Source: Conchocele bisecta (taxonomy: Eukaryota; Mollusca; Bivalvia; Lucinida; Thyasiridae). Taken from it: 64,000 bases of DNA. Positions within the stretch are counted from its first letter, which is position 1; the number at the start of each line of letters is the position of its first letter. The stretch spans positions 85,961,088 through 86,025,087 of the forward strand of contig CM055275.1 of assembly GCA_029237695.1 (NCBI GenBank). The letters run 5' to 3'. The position numbers were made by a program, and so were the translations under genes. Shown here piece after piece: positions 9,944 to 20,429 of the stretch. The notes under the pieces were generated by a model. That model ran no database searches. It was not told the origin of the DNA and was given only the letters and a program-made list of their open reading frames with translations.

Positions 9944-10303
9944 GTTTGTTTGTTTGTTTATTGGTGTTTAACGGCCTATCAACAGCTAAGGTCATGTAAG
10001 GCCGGGCAAACGGCTTCGATCCCATTTTAACCTGTTGCATTGGGGGGAAAATTCCAAAATCAGAACTGAATATTTACATCGAGAAACCACACCAAAGTCA
10101 CTTGGCCCCTTCCCCTAAAATAGGATTACGAATAATCGTAATACTCACATACATGTAAGGGGTATAACCAGATTCAACTGTCACATACAAAATGCCAAAG
10201 ACGTATGTGAGGGCCAAACCAGGTCTCCAGTCGGGATTCCGGTAAGGATGAACCCCGATCATTAAATTACCCATCGCGTGCTCCACCTGCCACCCACTCA
10301 CAA
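9944..10303 (+). mobile_element. R1 dispersed repeat, longest copy
   Basis: Begins TTTGTTTGTTTATTGGTGTT, includes CAACAGCTAAGGTCATGTAA and a conserved 3' part ending CATCGCGTGCTCCACCTGCC. It may be a SINE or a DNA element; no tRNA head is seen. Confidence 0.75.
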
Positions 10304-10435
10304 GGCATGTGATGTAAGTACAGTACCTCATGTGTGATATCTCATGAAATATATTTACAAAAGTGATGTTGAAAGGTGACAAAATTTTCATAGCAAATAT
10401 CAGTTTCTGTAAATTTGTATCTGCTTGTCTCCAAT

Positions 10436-10675
10436 ATTTTCCCTTTCCATTTTATTAATTTTTATTATACTGAATTTATTACATTATCACAGCCAATTTT
10501 GGCTGTGATAATGTAATAAATTCAGTATAATAATTCTGCATAGTTTTAATCATCAAATATATGCAATCGTTAGTTCTGCATGAAATAATGCATTTCGGAA
10601 AAATCATTGATTACTCCCGCAAAGTATACTTTGCTAGGAAAGTAAACTTTGCAATTTTGATGAAATCAGCTACTG
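10436..10675. mobile_element. Pal-4, left-truncated
   Basis: Central TTATCACAGCCAATTTTGGC fold-back and an intact right end. Confidence 0.8.
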
Positions 10676-10779
10676 AAATGTTTTATTTCTGTGAAAACCT
10701 ACAACGCGCAACCACTGTCTTTCGGTTGTGCCAGATCTCCACAGGACTGTCAAAATGTACATTGTTTGGAGTTGTAGAC

Positions 10780-11310
10780 CTGTTCACCAGCAACGTCATA
10801 TGTAGACGCAAATTTGGACAAAAACTTTAACCCAAACTTCTAAGTCATTTGACCTTGGGGCGCAGGGTTCGCATGAGTCGGACACAGAATGAATACATGG
10901 ATGATGACTAATAAGCATTTAAAGTTTCAAGTCGAGGATTGCAGAGATATAAGGTATTTAAAAACTTTAACGCAGATTTCGGACGGACGGACACCAGACG
11001 TCATTGTGATCACTGTCTCATTTTCCGCAAGCGGGCTCGACAAAAATCGAAATCAATGAAGCGGTTTATGAGTTTTTGAAAAAAGAAAAAAATTAACCTT
11101 GTGGCCTTACAAATAAGGTGAACATAAGTCCTCAGTGACTTTGACCTTGGGCGTGGGTCAATAACTCATATGCAAAACAAAGCACCATCCATAGACTGTG
11201 ACACAATCGGTGAATCTTGAGTTATTGAAAAATGAAAGGTGTTACTAACGTACGTACACACGCACATATGTACATCGACTAACGCTATATCTGGCGAGGG
11301 GATAATTATA
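10780..11310. repeat. Dispersed repeats with GACCTTGGGC and GGACGGACGG words
   Basis: Two related pieces. The second shares ACAAATAAGGTGAACATAAG and GACTAACGCTATA with 58120-58545. Confidence 0.65.
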
Positions 11311-11562
11311 CCCGACACACCCAGGGATTCCGCTGGCGATCGAAAAAAATAAACAATTGGCGATAAAAAATTACAAGTTTCGAAAACAAAAGTGGCGATT
11401 TTTTTATTTTCCCCAGCGGTATCCCTGCAGACCTATCATAAATACCAATGACATGACAATGTTTCATTAAAAAATAGCTAAAATAGGAAAATAGTATACC
11501 CTTAAATGAACATCCCCAGTTTTCCTTTAAATATCACCATACAATATCCACAAAATGGGTAC

Positions 11563-11858
11563 CACGTTTATTCTAATAGTTATAGCCCCCATCTCTTATA
11601 GCAGCCGCCTTCCCATAGCTTCAATAAACATATCGATGGTCTAGTAACATAAGGTCGTAAGTGCTATGCTAAAGCATAGCACTTACGACCTTATGTTACT
11701 AGACCATCGATATGCTATTTTCACATTGTATAGTTATTTCAAACATCAAAATTATTGTGATTTGTGCCATAATAAATTATAATACACTAACAAATTCAGA
11801 AAATTGCTTAGCCCCGGGAGCGTTTATTAGAATAAATACGTTAGTAATATCAATAATA
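11563..11858. mobile_element. Inverted-end element with 86-bp perfect palindrome
   Basis: The ends CGTTTATTCTAATAG and TTATTAGAATAAATACG are inverted. At 11629-11714 two 42-nt arms, starting CATATCGATGGTCTAG, pair without a mismatch around AA. A related end lies at 19848-19900. Confidence 0.85.
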
Positions 11859-11859
11859 A

Positions 11860-12285
11860 TAATACCGAGAAATATTACATTATGAAAATTGCAAACAGCA
11901 TAGAACCAGATAAGTCAAAATGTCTTTAATCAGAGTGCAAATTATTATAGAACAAATTCTGATAGAATGATTTTTGAGAAAAACAAATTAATGTCTAAAA
12001 TGTACATGAATTGGAAACAGGCATTTTGTGGTATTTTTCATTATATGTTTTGATATTGGTGGAACATTGACTGTTTTACTTATACATGTATATTATGTAT
12101 ATCTATAACGTGAAAACTGTTGTACAAAACTGAACTTATCGGCAACCATTCATTTCCTGAGTGGAAGAGACACACACTAATGTGACAATCCATGTGATTT
12201 TGTACCCAAGAACATGTGCAGTTTGTCATGTAAAATATTCATTGAAACTGTGATATTTTACGTAAATGACGTCAAAAGTTGATGA
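11860..12285. other. RALBP1 intron, nothing recognised
   Basis: AT-rich; one GTGATTTTGTACC word also seen near 595. No gene evidence. Confidence 0.5.
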
Positions 12286-12340
12286 AATTTTCATAGCAAA
12301 TGCGGAATTCTATTCCGCATTTGCTATGAAAATTTTGCCA
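12286..12340. repeat. Palindrome TTCATAGCAAATGCGG
   Basis: Two arms pair around GAATTC. Related text lies near 16490-16560. Confidence 0.75.
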
Positions 12341-12754
12341 ATTTCCAACGTCTTGTATGGAAAATATTGTAAATAGTTTTCATGAGAAATCACACGTCTA
12401 CATAGATACAAAATCACACGGCTGGTCTCATATATGATAAGGCTATCAAGGACCCCAGTAAGATAAACTTTCATAAAGATGACAATACAACATTGGCAAC
12501 CAGTGTAGACCCAGATAACCGTTATGTCCTTGAACTTCAGTGGCTTTATCGGCATTACAATTAAAACACAAAATCAGGAGATCAATTAAAACTAGAGCAG
12601 CTTGAGCTGCATCAACGGTTTGAGCCTCAAACATTGATTTCATGTGTAACTAAGCTTTAGCCCAAGGTGTAAACTATCGGTTGCAAAAAGAATTTCTGAA
12701 GTTTTAGAATGAACAGTCCAAGATTATTGTGTCCGCATCATCACACCGATGTGG

Positions 12755-12822
12755 GGCCGGTTAGCTTAGAGGTAGAGCGATGGACTCGGAGCGAGGGATA
12801 CCGGGTTCGATCCTCAGCCAAA
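12755..12822 (+). repeat. tRNA-like relic, probably a SINE head
   Basis: TTAGCTTAGAGGTAGAGCGA fits a tRNA D arm with A box, and GGGTTCGATCC fits a B box. The 3' side does not pair with GGGGCCG, so it is not a working tRNA gene. Confidence 0.6.
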
Positions 12823-13985
12823 GTTTTAGCTAAAGGACTGAAATATCGACTACAGCAAAAACAATTGAAATTGAATGATAAATAACGAAGCTGACGTCAC
12901 ATCCATTTGCTCTATTTTGAAAACTTGAAAAAATACGTTCATCTTTGACATTGAATAGAGCCGTAAGTAGTCAAGATATAGCTCTAAAAATTATCATCGT
13001 TCATGCGGCTGACACTCCCCTATCACCCTGGCAAGACATTATGTTGCTGACAGTACTGTAAACGTTTGTAAAGACCACCCGTTATCAGCCGAAATTCGGC
13101 AAAATCGTTGAAAAGTATGTACATTTTTCAACTTCAAATGCATATAGCTCTTTTATTTGAGCAGATAGCCGAAAACTGTCAGCGAGTCTGAGATAGAGAA
13201 TTTTGTCAGCTTTCCAATGCAAAAAGAATTAAGGTTGGAAAATAAGGAAGTTATAGGAAGTATGACGTAACTTCCGGTTTCCTGGAAAGTGGCATTAAGA
13301 GATTTCTGAAATCGTAAGTCAGCGGATGATTATTTTTCGATAGTTATCGCCCTTAAATTGCAGTTTACGCCATTTGTAAATACACCTAATAAAACGGAAA
13401 TGTGCAATATTCCGCCAGTGAAGTTTTCGTTTGTTTTTCACCATAGGCCGGGCACAAAGCGGGAAAGTTTTAGCTAAACGACTGAAATATCGACCGCAGC
13501 AAGAAATTTTGAAATCTATTGATAAATAACGAAGCTGACGTCACATACGTTTGCTCTATTTTGAAAACTTGAAAAAAAAGACGTTCATCTTTGACATCCA
13601 ATAGAACCGGAAGTAGTCAAGATAGAGCTCTGAAAATGATCATCTTTTATGCGCCTGACACTCCCCTATCACACTGGCAAGAAATTATGTTGCTGACATT
13701 ACTATACAAATTGGAAAACGTTTGTAAAGACCACCCGTTATCAGCCGAAATTCGGCAAAATCGTTGAAAAGTATGTACATTTTTCAACTTCAAATGCCTA
13801 TAGCTCTCTTATTTGACCAGATAGCCGAGAACTGTCAGCGAGTTCGAGATAGAGAATTTTGTCAGCTTTCCAATGCAAAAAGAATTTTTGAAATCGGTTG
13901 GAAAATAAGGAAGTTATAGAAAGTATGACGTCACTTCCGGTTTCGTGGAAAGTGGCATTAAGAGATTTCTGAAAATCTCTAAGTC
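12823..13985 (+). repeat. About 640-bp direct duplication
   Basis: Block 12823-13310 recurs as 13462-13985 with small changes. Shared words include AACGAAGCTGACGTCACAT and CCACCCGTTATCAGCCGAAA. No consistent open frame is kept between the copies. Confidence 0.85.
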
Positions 13986-14119
13986 TCGACTCACACTTGA
14001 TCCGAATCGGCATGCAAAATTTGAAGTCGATCCGACCAGCGGTTTGGGCTGTCAGAACAGAAACTGTTTTCATTGCAATGTCATTTTTGGCTGTGACTGG
14101 AGAAAGACTGCACACTACA

Positions 14120-14320
14120 AAATGTGTGGCATATGAATTTCATATATTTTTCATATGAATTTCATATGTTTTTCAGATTAATTTCATATGTTTTTCATAA
14201 GAATTTCATATGCAAATGATATAAAATGAGCCGATATGCAATTCATATACAAAATCATCATATGCATTTTATAGCATATGCAAAACATATGAATTTCATA
14301 TGAAGACCCATGTACAATGC
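14120..14320. repeat. CATATGAATTT-rich simple repeat
   Basis: TTCATATGAATTTCATATG recurs with drift for 200 bp. Confidence 0.8.
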
Positions 14321-14383
14321 TCTTAAATCTATAAAATTTTCGTATAAATTTGCATATGTGGCACATTTTGCTGTGTACAGTCT

Positions 14384-14690
14384 GTAGCCGATTTCATCAA
14401 AATTGCAAAGTATACTTTAGTAGCAAAGTATACTTTGAGGGAGAAATTTTCAATTTTATGATAAATTTATTAATTTTTATTATACTGAATTTATTACATT
14501 ATCACAGCCATTTTGGCTGTGATAATGTAATAAATTCAGTATAATAATTCTGCATACTTTTAATCATCAAATATATGCAGTTGTTAGTTTTATATGAAAT
14601 AATGCATTTCAGGAAAAATAAATGATTACTACCTCAAAGTATACTTTGCTAGTAAAGTATACTTTGCAATGTTGGTGAAATCGGCTACTG
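14384..14690. mobile_element. Pal-4, full copy
   Basis: Ends GTAGCCGATTTCATCAA and TTGGTGAAATCGGCTAC; the arms fold back around ATTTTGGCTGTGATAATG. Paired GCAAAGTATACTTT motifs lie in each end. Confidence 0.9.
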
Positions 14691-14809
14691 ATCAGCATCT
14701 GCACTGTTCACCAGTCCATCAAAGAATCAATTACAAATAAAATTTATTTTGGGTGATATTTAAGAGCTTAAAAGGTGATTTAATTGAAGCTTAGAATAAA
14801 CAAGAGCTC

Positions 14810-16180
14810 CGCGGAGCCTCGCGCAGTTTGATAGTACATAAGGAGCTTGTAATAACCTTCGGGTTAGTGAGCACCATGGGCTTTCTGTAGAATGATGCGG
14901 GATGTTGTTACAAATGCATGTATGGAATATTAAAGCATAAACTGAGCGTTAACTTTCGCGAACACGGAAATTTCTAATTCAGTGACCTTGACCTTTGGGG
15001 TTTGCGGGCACCATGGGCTTTCTGTAGAATGATGCGGGATGTTGTTACAAATGCATGTATGGAATATTAAAGCATAAACTGAGTGTTAACTTTCGCGAAC
15101 ACGGAAATTTCTAATTCAGTGACCTTGACCTTTGGGGTTTGCGGGCACCATGGGCTTTCTGTAGAATGATGCGGGATGTTGTTACAAATGCATGTATGGA
15201 ATATTAAAGCATAAACTGAGCGTTAACTTTTCCAAACACGGAAATTTGTAAGTCAGCGACCTTGACCTTTGGGGTTTGCGGGCACAATGGGCTTTCTGTA
15301 GAATGATGCGGGATGTTGTTACAAATGCATATATGGAATATTAAAGCATAAACTGAACCGTCAGCTTTACCAACCACGAAAATTTCTAAGTCAGTGACCT
15401 TGACCTTTGGCGTTAGCGGGCATCATGGGCTTTCTATAGAATGATGCGGGATGTTGTTACAAATGCATATATGGAATATTAAAGCATAAACTGAGCGTTA
15501 ACTTTTCCAAACACAGAAATTTCTAAGTCAGCGACCTTGACCTTTGGGGTTTGCGGGCACCATGGGCTTTCTGTAGAATGATGCGGGATGTTGTTACAAA
15601 TGCATGATTGGAATATTAAAGCATAAACTGTTAACTTTTCCAAACACGTACATTTCTAAGTCAGTGACCTTGACCTTTGGGGTTAGCAGCACCATGGGCT
15701 TTCTGTAGAATGATGCGAAATGTTGTTATAAATGTATGTATGGAATATTAAAACATAAACTGAGCGTTAACTTTTCCAAACACGGAAATTTCTAAGTCAG
15801 TGACCTTGAACTTTGGGGTTAGCGGGCACAAGGGCTTTCTGTAGAATGATGCGGGATGTTGTTACAAATGCATGTATGGAATATTAAAGCATAAACTGAG
15901 CGTTAACTTTTCCAAACAAGAACATTTCTAAGTCAGCGACCTTGACCTTTGGGGTTTGCGGGCACCATGGGCTTTCTGTAGAATGATGCGGGATGTTGTT
16001 ACAAATTCATGTATGGAATATCAAAGCATAAACTGAGCGTTAACTTTTCCAAACACAGAAATTTCTAAGTCAGCGACCTTGACCTTTGAGGTTAGCGGTT
16101 AGCAGGCACCATGTGATTTCTGTAGAATGATGCGAGATGTTGTTACAAATGCATGACGGAAAAGCTATGCCTATGTCCCA
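14810..16180 (+). repeat. 137-bp tandem array, about ten units
   Basis: ATGGGCTTTCTGTAGAATGA starts at 14876, 15013, 15150, 15287, 15425, 15562, 15694, 15831 and 15967, with a last altered unit at 16111. Each unit holds GTGACCTTGACCTTTGGGG or a close variant. It lies in the RALBP1 intron, 0.7 kb from the N-terminal exon. Confidence 0.95.
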
Positions 16181-16397
16181 CTTCTGCTAAAGCAGGCGGG
16201 ACAAAAAGTAAAAAAAAAATAAAATATTTTTTTTATTGTCGGACATTCCGTCCGGCGTCTTCCGGTTTACCGTCGGACCAGCGGCAATTTTAACAGACAT
16301 GTCCGATGGACCGATGACTTTCGCTGAAACTGTCTTAAGGACTGTACTAGTATTGTCATATCCACCGCATCTGATCAATTCAATTATGAGTATGTGT

Positions 16398-16475
16398 ATT
16401 AACCCTTCAACACTGCAGACCACTATAGCAGTGTTTGCAAACAGTTTAGATCCAGATGAGCCGCCTTGTAACTTG
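16398..16475. mobile_element. Pal-3, left-half fragment
   Basis: TTAACCCTTCAACACTGCAG through AGATCCAGATGAGCC; the right half is missing. Confidence 0.6.
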
Positions 16476-16666
16476 ACTAAATGTTCATGGCAAATGCAGA
16501 ATTTGTCAACTTTCAAAATGTTCGTATTCCGCATTTGCTTTGAACATTTCGTAAACTTTCGATGTCATTTATGGAAAATATTGCAAGTTTTGTATATACT
16601 TTTCATGAAATATTGCACATCATGGTACAAATTGAAAGTGAATGGGCTTAACATGCAGGTAACAGC

Positions 16667-16822
16667 AAACAATTATTGGATTTGCATTTATTGAGCATAG
16701 GCTGCATATGCAGCCTATGTTCAATAAATATAAATCCGTCTATAAAAATTTCCGGACGATCCTAAATTTGCACTTTAATACGAACATTTTAGTCGTACAA
16801 GGTTTAGTTAAAAGGCCCCCTG
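16667..16822. mobile_element. Pal-8, partial
   Basis: Central GCATATGCAGCCTATG fold-back and right end GGTTTAGTTAAAAGGCCCCC. It stops 33 bp from the RALBP1 N-terminal exon. Confidence 0.75.
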
Positions 16823-16854
16823 AGGGATCAATATATTTAAACAACAACTATTAC

Positions 16855-16979
16855 ATACTTCATTTCCTCGCCAGCCCCGTGGTCCTCGTCGGACACGTCC
16901 GCGTCAAACATGATGTAGCCTTTCTCCTTCTTATCTCGTTTCCCATCCTTCTTCTTCGCGGCTTCCTTCTTCTCTGAAG
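16855..16979 (-). CDS. RALBP1: RALBP1 N-terminal exon
   Basis: This exon is 125 nt on the minus strand after the acceptor TTTATTTGCATGCAG. The peptide reads SEKKEAAKKKDGKRDKKEKG, then YIMFDADVSDEDHGAGEEMKY. Vertebrate RALBP1 has a similar basic block followed by EGYAAFQEDSSGDEAES. Two donors are possible: TAT|GTAATA at 16855 gives the phase 0 needed by exon A1, while AA|GTATGT at 16859 looks stronger but breaks the frame. The exon start with its acceptor has been tandemly duplicated upstream (see 16980-17345). The first coding exon with the start codon was not found; it could lie far upstream or outside the window. Confidence 0.8.
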
Positions 16980-17345
16980 CTGCATGCAAATAAACAGAAA
17001 ATTTAAGTCAATCCTTCATGCGGTTGCAGTATGCTCGGCAGACAAAGCAGTTGTAGGACTACACGCAGCTCAATAGCTCTTGTTCTTATCTCGTTTCCCA
17101 TCCTTCTGCCAGGCTTCCTTCTTCTCTGAAGCTGCATGCAAATAAACAGAAAATTTAAGTCAATCCTTCATGCGGTTGCAGTATGCTCGGCAGACAAAGC
17201 CGTTGTATGACTACACGCAGCTCAATAGCTCTCGTTCTTATCTCGTTTCCTTCTTCTGCCCGACTGTGTTCCTCTCTGGTGCTGTATGGAAACAAACAGA
17301 AAAATTAAGTCAATCCTTCATGCGGTTGCAGAGGAAACTGAAATG
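16980..17345 (-). repeat. Tandem copies of the RALBP1 exon start and its acceptor
   Basis: A roughly 128-bp unit repeats. Each has a polypyrimidine tract and an AG (at about 17133 and 17282), then exon-like text. The first extra copy reads SEKKEAWQKDGKRDKNKSY and then a stop; the second drifts further. The real exon at 16855-16979 is the copy with a full-length frame. Decayed copies of the same boundary appear near 19000-19110, 19565-19660 and 19740-19850. Confidence 0.8.
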
Positions 17346-17410
17346 AAATGAATGGGGTTTAAAGTGCCAGCAACAGCTAAGGTCATATAAAGACGGGACC
17401 ACAGCTTAAA

Positions 17411-18537
17411 GGTATATGCCCATTCAGTAGGCACAAAATGTTCTTTATAGGAATTAAATAAGTGTATAATTGTGTCACTATTCTACCAGTTCAACTCTCA
17501 CACAGCCCCACGTATTGATTGGCATTATTATACATTTTATATCAGACGTAAATTTCCACACTGACATCAGGGGCGATAACCCTGTTTCCTTAAAATGTTA
17601 ATGGACATTACTATTTAAGCATTTAATTAAAAAAATATAATGCCTCATTTGCGTATAAAAATAGCCTGATAGCACCGCGAGTCACTATCAGTAAAATAAA
17701 TATTACTAAATGATTATATCTGTATAGCGGCACTCGTAATTTTGGCTCATTTATACACTTATTTAATTCATATAAAGAACATCTTGTGCCTACTGATTGG
17801 GCATGTGCCTTTAAAGGTACATGCCCACGCAGCAGGTTACACTGTACTACTACTTTTCATTTTATGTCATGCCTTATATGAGCCATTATTTTTAATTATG
17901 GCGCGTGTTAATTGGTGTTAAATCGCATTTTATATGCCGCGACCAGAAAGGGTATTTTCCGACCTCGTGCTATTTTTACCAACACGCGTCACGTGACATG
18001 GTCAACCATATCACATATTTGACATGCGCAGTGAAGTATTGGAAGTTGAGAAGAAAAATCTCTGTTCGAGTTCAAATCTAAATCTCCACGTAACTCTTTC
18101 CATTTGGTGATCTGGTCGCCAATATTAACCACTCTCTCTCTCTGTACTGCCTGTCCCTCAGACATTTCGCCTTTTTTTTTTTACCGACGCCGTTTCATAC
18201 AATTTCCGTCCTGGACGTTTCGACATGTTGATATTCTTGTTTACATATTGGGATGTCGTTGATATTCTTGTTTACATATTGGGAAGCCTACTGGTGCGCG
18301 TAGTATACTGCGCATGCGCACCGCAAGCCATGATGTGAAAGTCGTCGTCCCCGCACATTATCAAAATAGACTGTTACCGCCGCGCGTCGCTAACAGTAAA
18401 TTGATAATTAATAAATGATTATATTTGTATAGCGGGCACTGGTAATTTTTAGAACTGGTGGAATAGTGACATAATTATACACTTATTTAATTCCTATAAA
18501 GAACATTTTGTGCCTACTGTGGGGTATGTACATTTTA
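17411..18537. mobile_element. Pal-7 elements, two joined
   Basis: Ends of the type AAAGGTATATGCCCATTCAG occur at 17411, near 17813 and at about 18537. Shared internal words include TTCTTTATAGGAATTAAATA and ACTTATTTAATTC. Confidence 0.8.
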
Positions 18538-18577
18538 AAGTCTCATTAGACAGACCAGTGGGGTGGAAATACTATGT

Positions 18578-18955
18578 CATAGAGAATAGTAGGTTAGTGC
18601 CGTGAATGGGACACAAATATCCGGTAAGACTCAAGAATTTCTTTATTTCTCATCAGAAGTATATGTTGTGACCACTCATTGGAACCGTCTCGCCGAGACG
18701 GTTCAAATGAGTGGTCAGAACATATACTTTGGTTCAGAAATAAGGAAAATAGATAGAGAATAGTAGGTTAGTGCCGTGAATGGGAAAAAATATCTGGCAA
18801 GTGCCGCGCCAGATAATTTTTCCCATTCACGGCACTAACCTACTATTCTATTTATCCCGTCAACACCTACAAATGGCTGTAAAATGCAAAAATAGTATTG
18901 ACTGGATATCAAAAATGTTTCACGGCACATACGCACTGTGTTGACGGGATAAAGT
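18578..18955. mobile_element. Composite Pal-1 with nested Pal-2
   Basis: A Pal-1 copy is interrupted by Pal-2 at 18639-18748. The same composite occurs inverted at 27684-28080. Confidence 0.85.
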
Positions 18956-19137
18956 ATTTTTCATGCCTTGGATGAGGATTGAACTCACAGCCTCCAGTAT
19001 TGAAGTCCAATGCCATATCCCCTAGGCCACGGACACTGGAAATAAACAGAAAAGTAAAGTCGATCCTTAATGCATTTGCAGGACAATATGTTTGGGAGGC
19101 ATTGTCTTAGCCATTGTAAGAATATATGCAGGTCTTC

Positions 19138-19564
19138 CGGTGCTCCAGATAAGGTGCGTATTGGCATATTTTACACAATTATTTTAGCTGAATACACATT
19201 GATTATCAAAAGTGGGAGTACAAAATACGCGCAGCAATGTGAAAATATGCATTGATTTCCAAATTCAGTAGTGAAAATACTGTCATAAAGTTGAAAATTC
19301 ACTTAGTCGATAACAGTGTGTTTGCTTTTTGCAGCTGAAATAAATGAATGTTTAAATTTATTATATTTTTTATTATTTGTTCCCTATTTAGTAATGAAGA
19401 AAATCAATAACCCATTTGTAAAAGTAAAATATGCAATGATTTTGAAACACAAATTGCGTTTCAAAATCATTGCGTATTTTACTTTTACAAATGGGTTATT
19501 GATGTTCTTCTTTTGAAATCAGGGGGTATAGTGCACCTTAGACACAAAGCTTATCTGGAGTCCT
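19138..19564. mobile_element. TIR-9 element, short copy with target duplication
   Basis: Ends GTGCTCCAGATAAGGTGCG and CTTATCTGGAGTCCT, flanked by GGTCTTC at 19131-19137 and 19565-19571. The interior is a fold-back at 19420-19505 around TTTGAAACACAAATTGCG. Confidence 0.85.
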
Positions 19565-20188
19565 GGTCTTCTTTTCGCAGCATCTCTAACATAGAAAGAA
19601 GCAGAAAATTCAAGTTGCAAGGAAAATCTGTTTTGAAGATAAAGCCTTTTTCAACTCATGTAATATCTGTCCTTCTCAATCTTATTTCTCCTTCTTAATC
19701 TTATTTCTCCTTCTTAATCTAATCTTATGTATTTCTTCTTTCCAGTGTCCTCTGATGATGTATAGAAATAAACTAAACTAAAGATTCAAGTAAATCCTTC
19801 ATGTGGTTGTAGAGGACAATCTGTTTTGAAGACTATATGTACCATATTTATACTAATACTAAATAGTAGCCCCCTCTCAAATAGTAGCCTCCCTCCCATA
19901 TTTGCATTCCAAGTATGTTATTTTCACATACAAACGTACCTGGTACGGACGATACTGGAGTATTCTGCAGAGTTACTTTCCGCAACTAGCTTGTTTGTAA
20001 CTGTTGTTAATTTGCAATTTGAAACTAGTCACATATTCAAGATTGATTTACCTGTAAAGTTTTTCTCAGTATCACTCATCCCTGTAGCTATATTTAGAAG
20101 GCAACACAAGGCTTCCTCAACCGCTCAGGTCCTTTGTAACTACATGCTTGTACTGAAAAGAAAACATACAAAATATGATGCTAATGCA

Positions 20189-20395
20189 GTGCTCCAGATA
20201 AGGTGCGAATTGGCGTATTTTACGCACTTATTTTAGTAGAATACGCATAGATTATAAAAAGTGGGAGTACAAATACTTACAGCAATGTGAAAATACGCAT
20301 TGATTTTCAAACTGAGTAGGGAAAATACTGTAATAAAGTTGAAAATGTACTTAGTTGAGCTGCAAAAAGCAAACGTTTTATGCAGCTTAACTGCG
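20189..20395. mobile_element. TIR-9 element, left part
   Basis: Begins CAGTGCTCCAGATAAGGTGC and matches 19138 onward to TTTTTGCAGC-like text; no matching right end found. Confidence 0.7.
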
Positions 20396-20429
20396 TGAAT
20401 AACTATTGTTACACTGCATTACATAAAAG

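Larger units (their letters stand above)
17347..19035 (-). mobile_element. SINE-A broken into three pieces by later insertions
   Basis: Tail at 17347-17410, body at 18538-18577 and tRNA-like head at 18956-19035 are consecutive parts of one SINE-A. The gaps hold Pal-7 elements (17411-18537) and a Pal-1/Pal-2 composite (18578-18955). The head carries B box GAGTTCAATCC on the minus strand. Confidence 0.85.

Noticed and set aside
12755..12822. Functional tRNA gene
   Set aside because: A and B boxes are present, but the acceptor stem cannot pair and no matching 3' end exists.
14810..16180. Possible CRISPR array
   Set aside because: The whole 137-bp unit repeats; there are no unique spacers, and the context is eukaryotic.
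16236..16694. 152-residue open frame on the plus strand
   Set aside because: It runs through Pal-3 and other repeat pieces; the NSLDPDEPP part is the Pal-3 centre read as peptide. No domain.
16859..16859. AA|GTATGT as donor of the RALBP1 N-terminal exon
   Set aside because: It is a better donor match but gives phase 2, which does not join exon A1 or A2; kept only as an alternative if an unseen exon intervenes.
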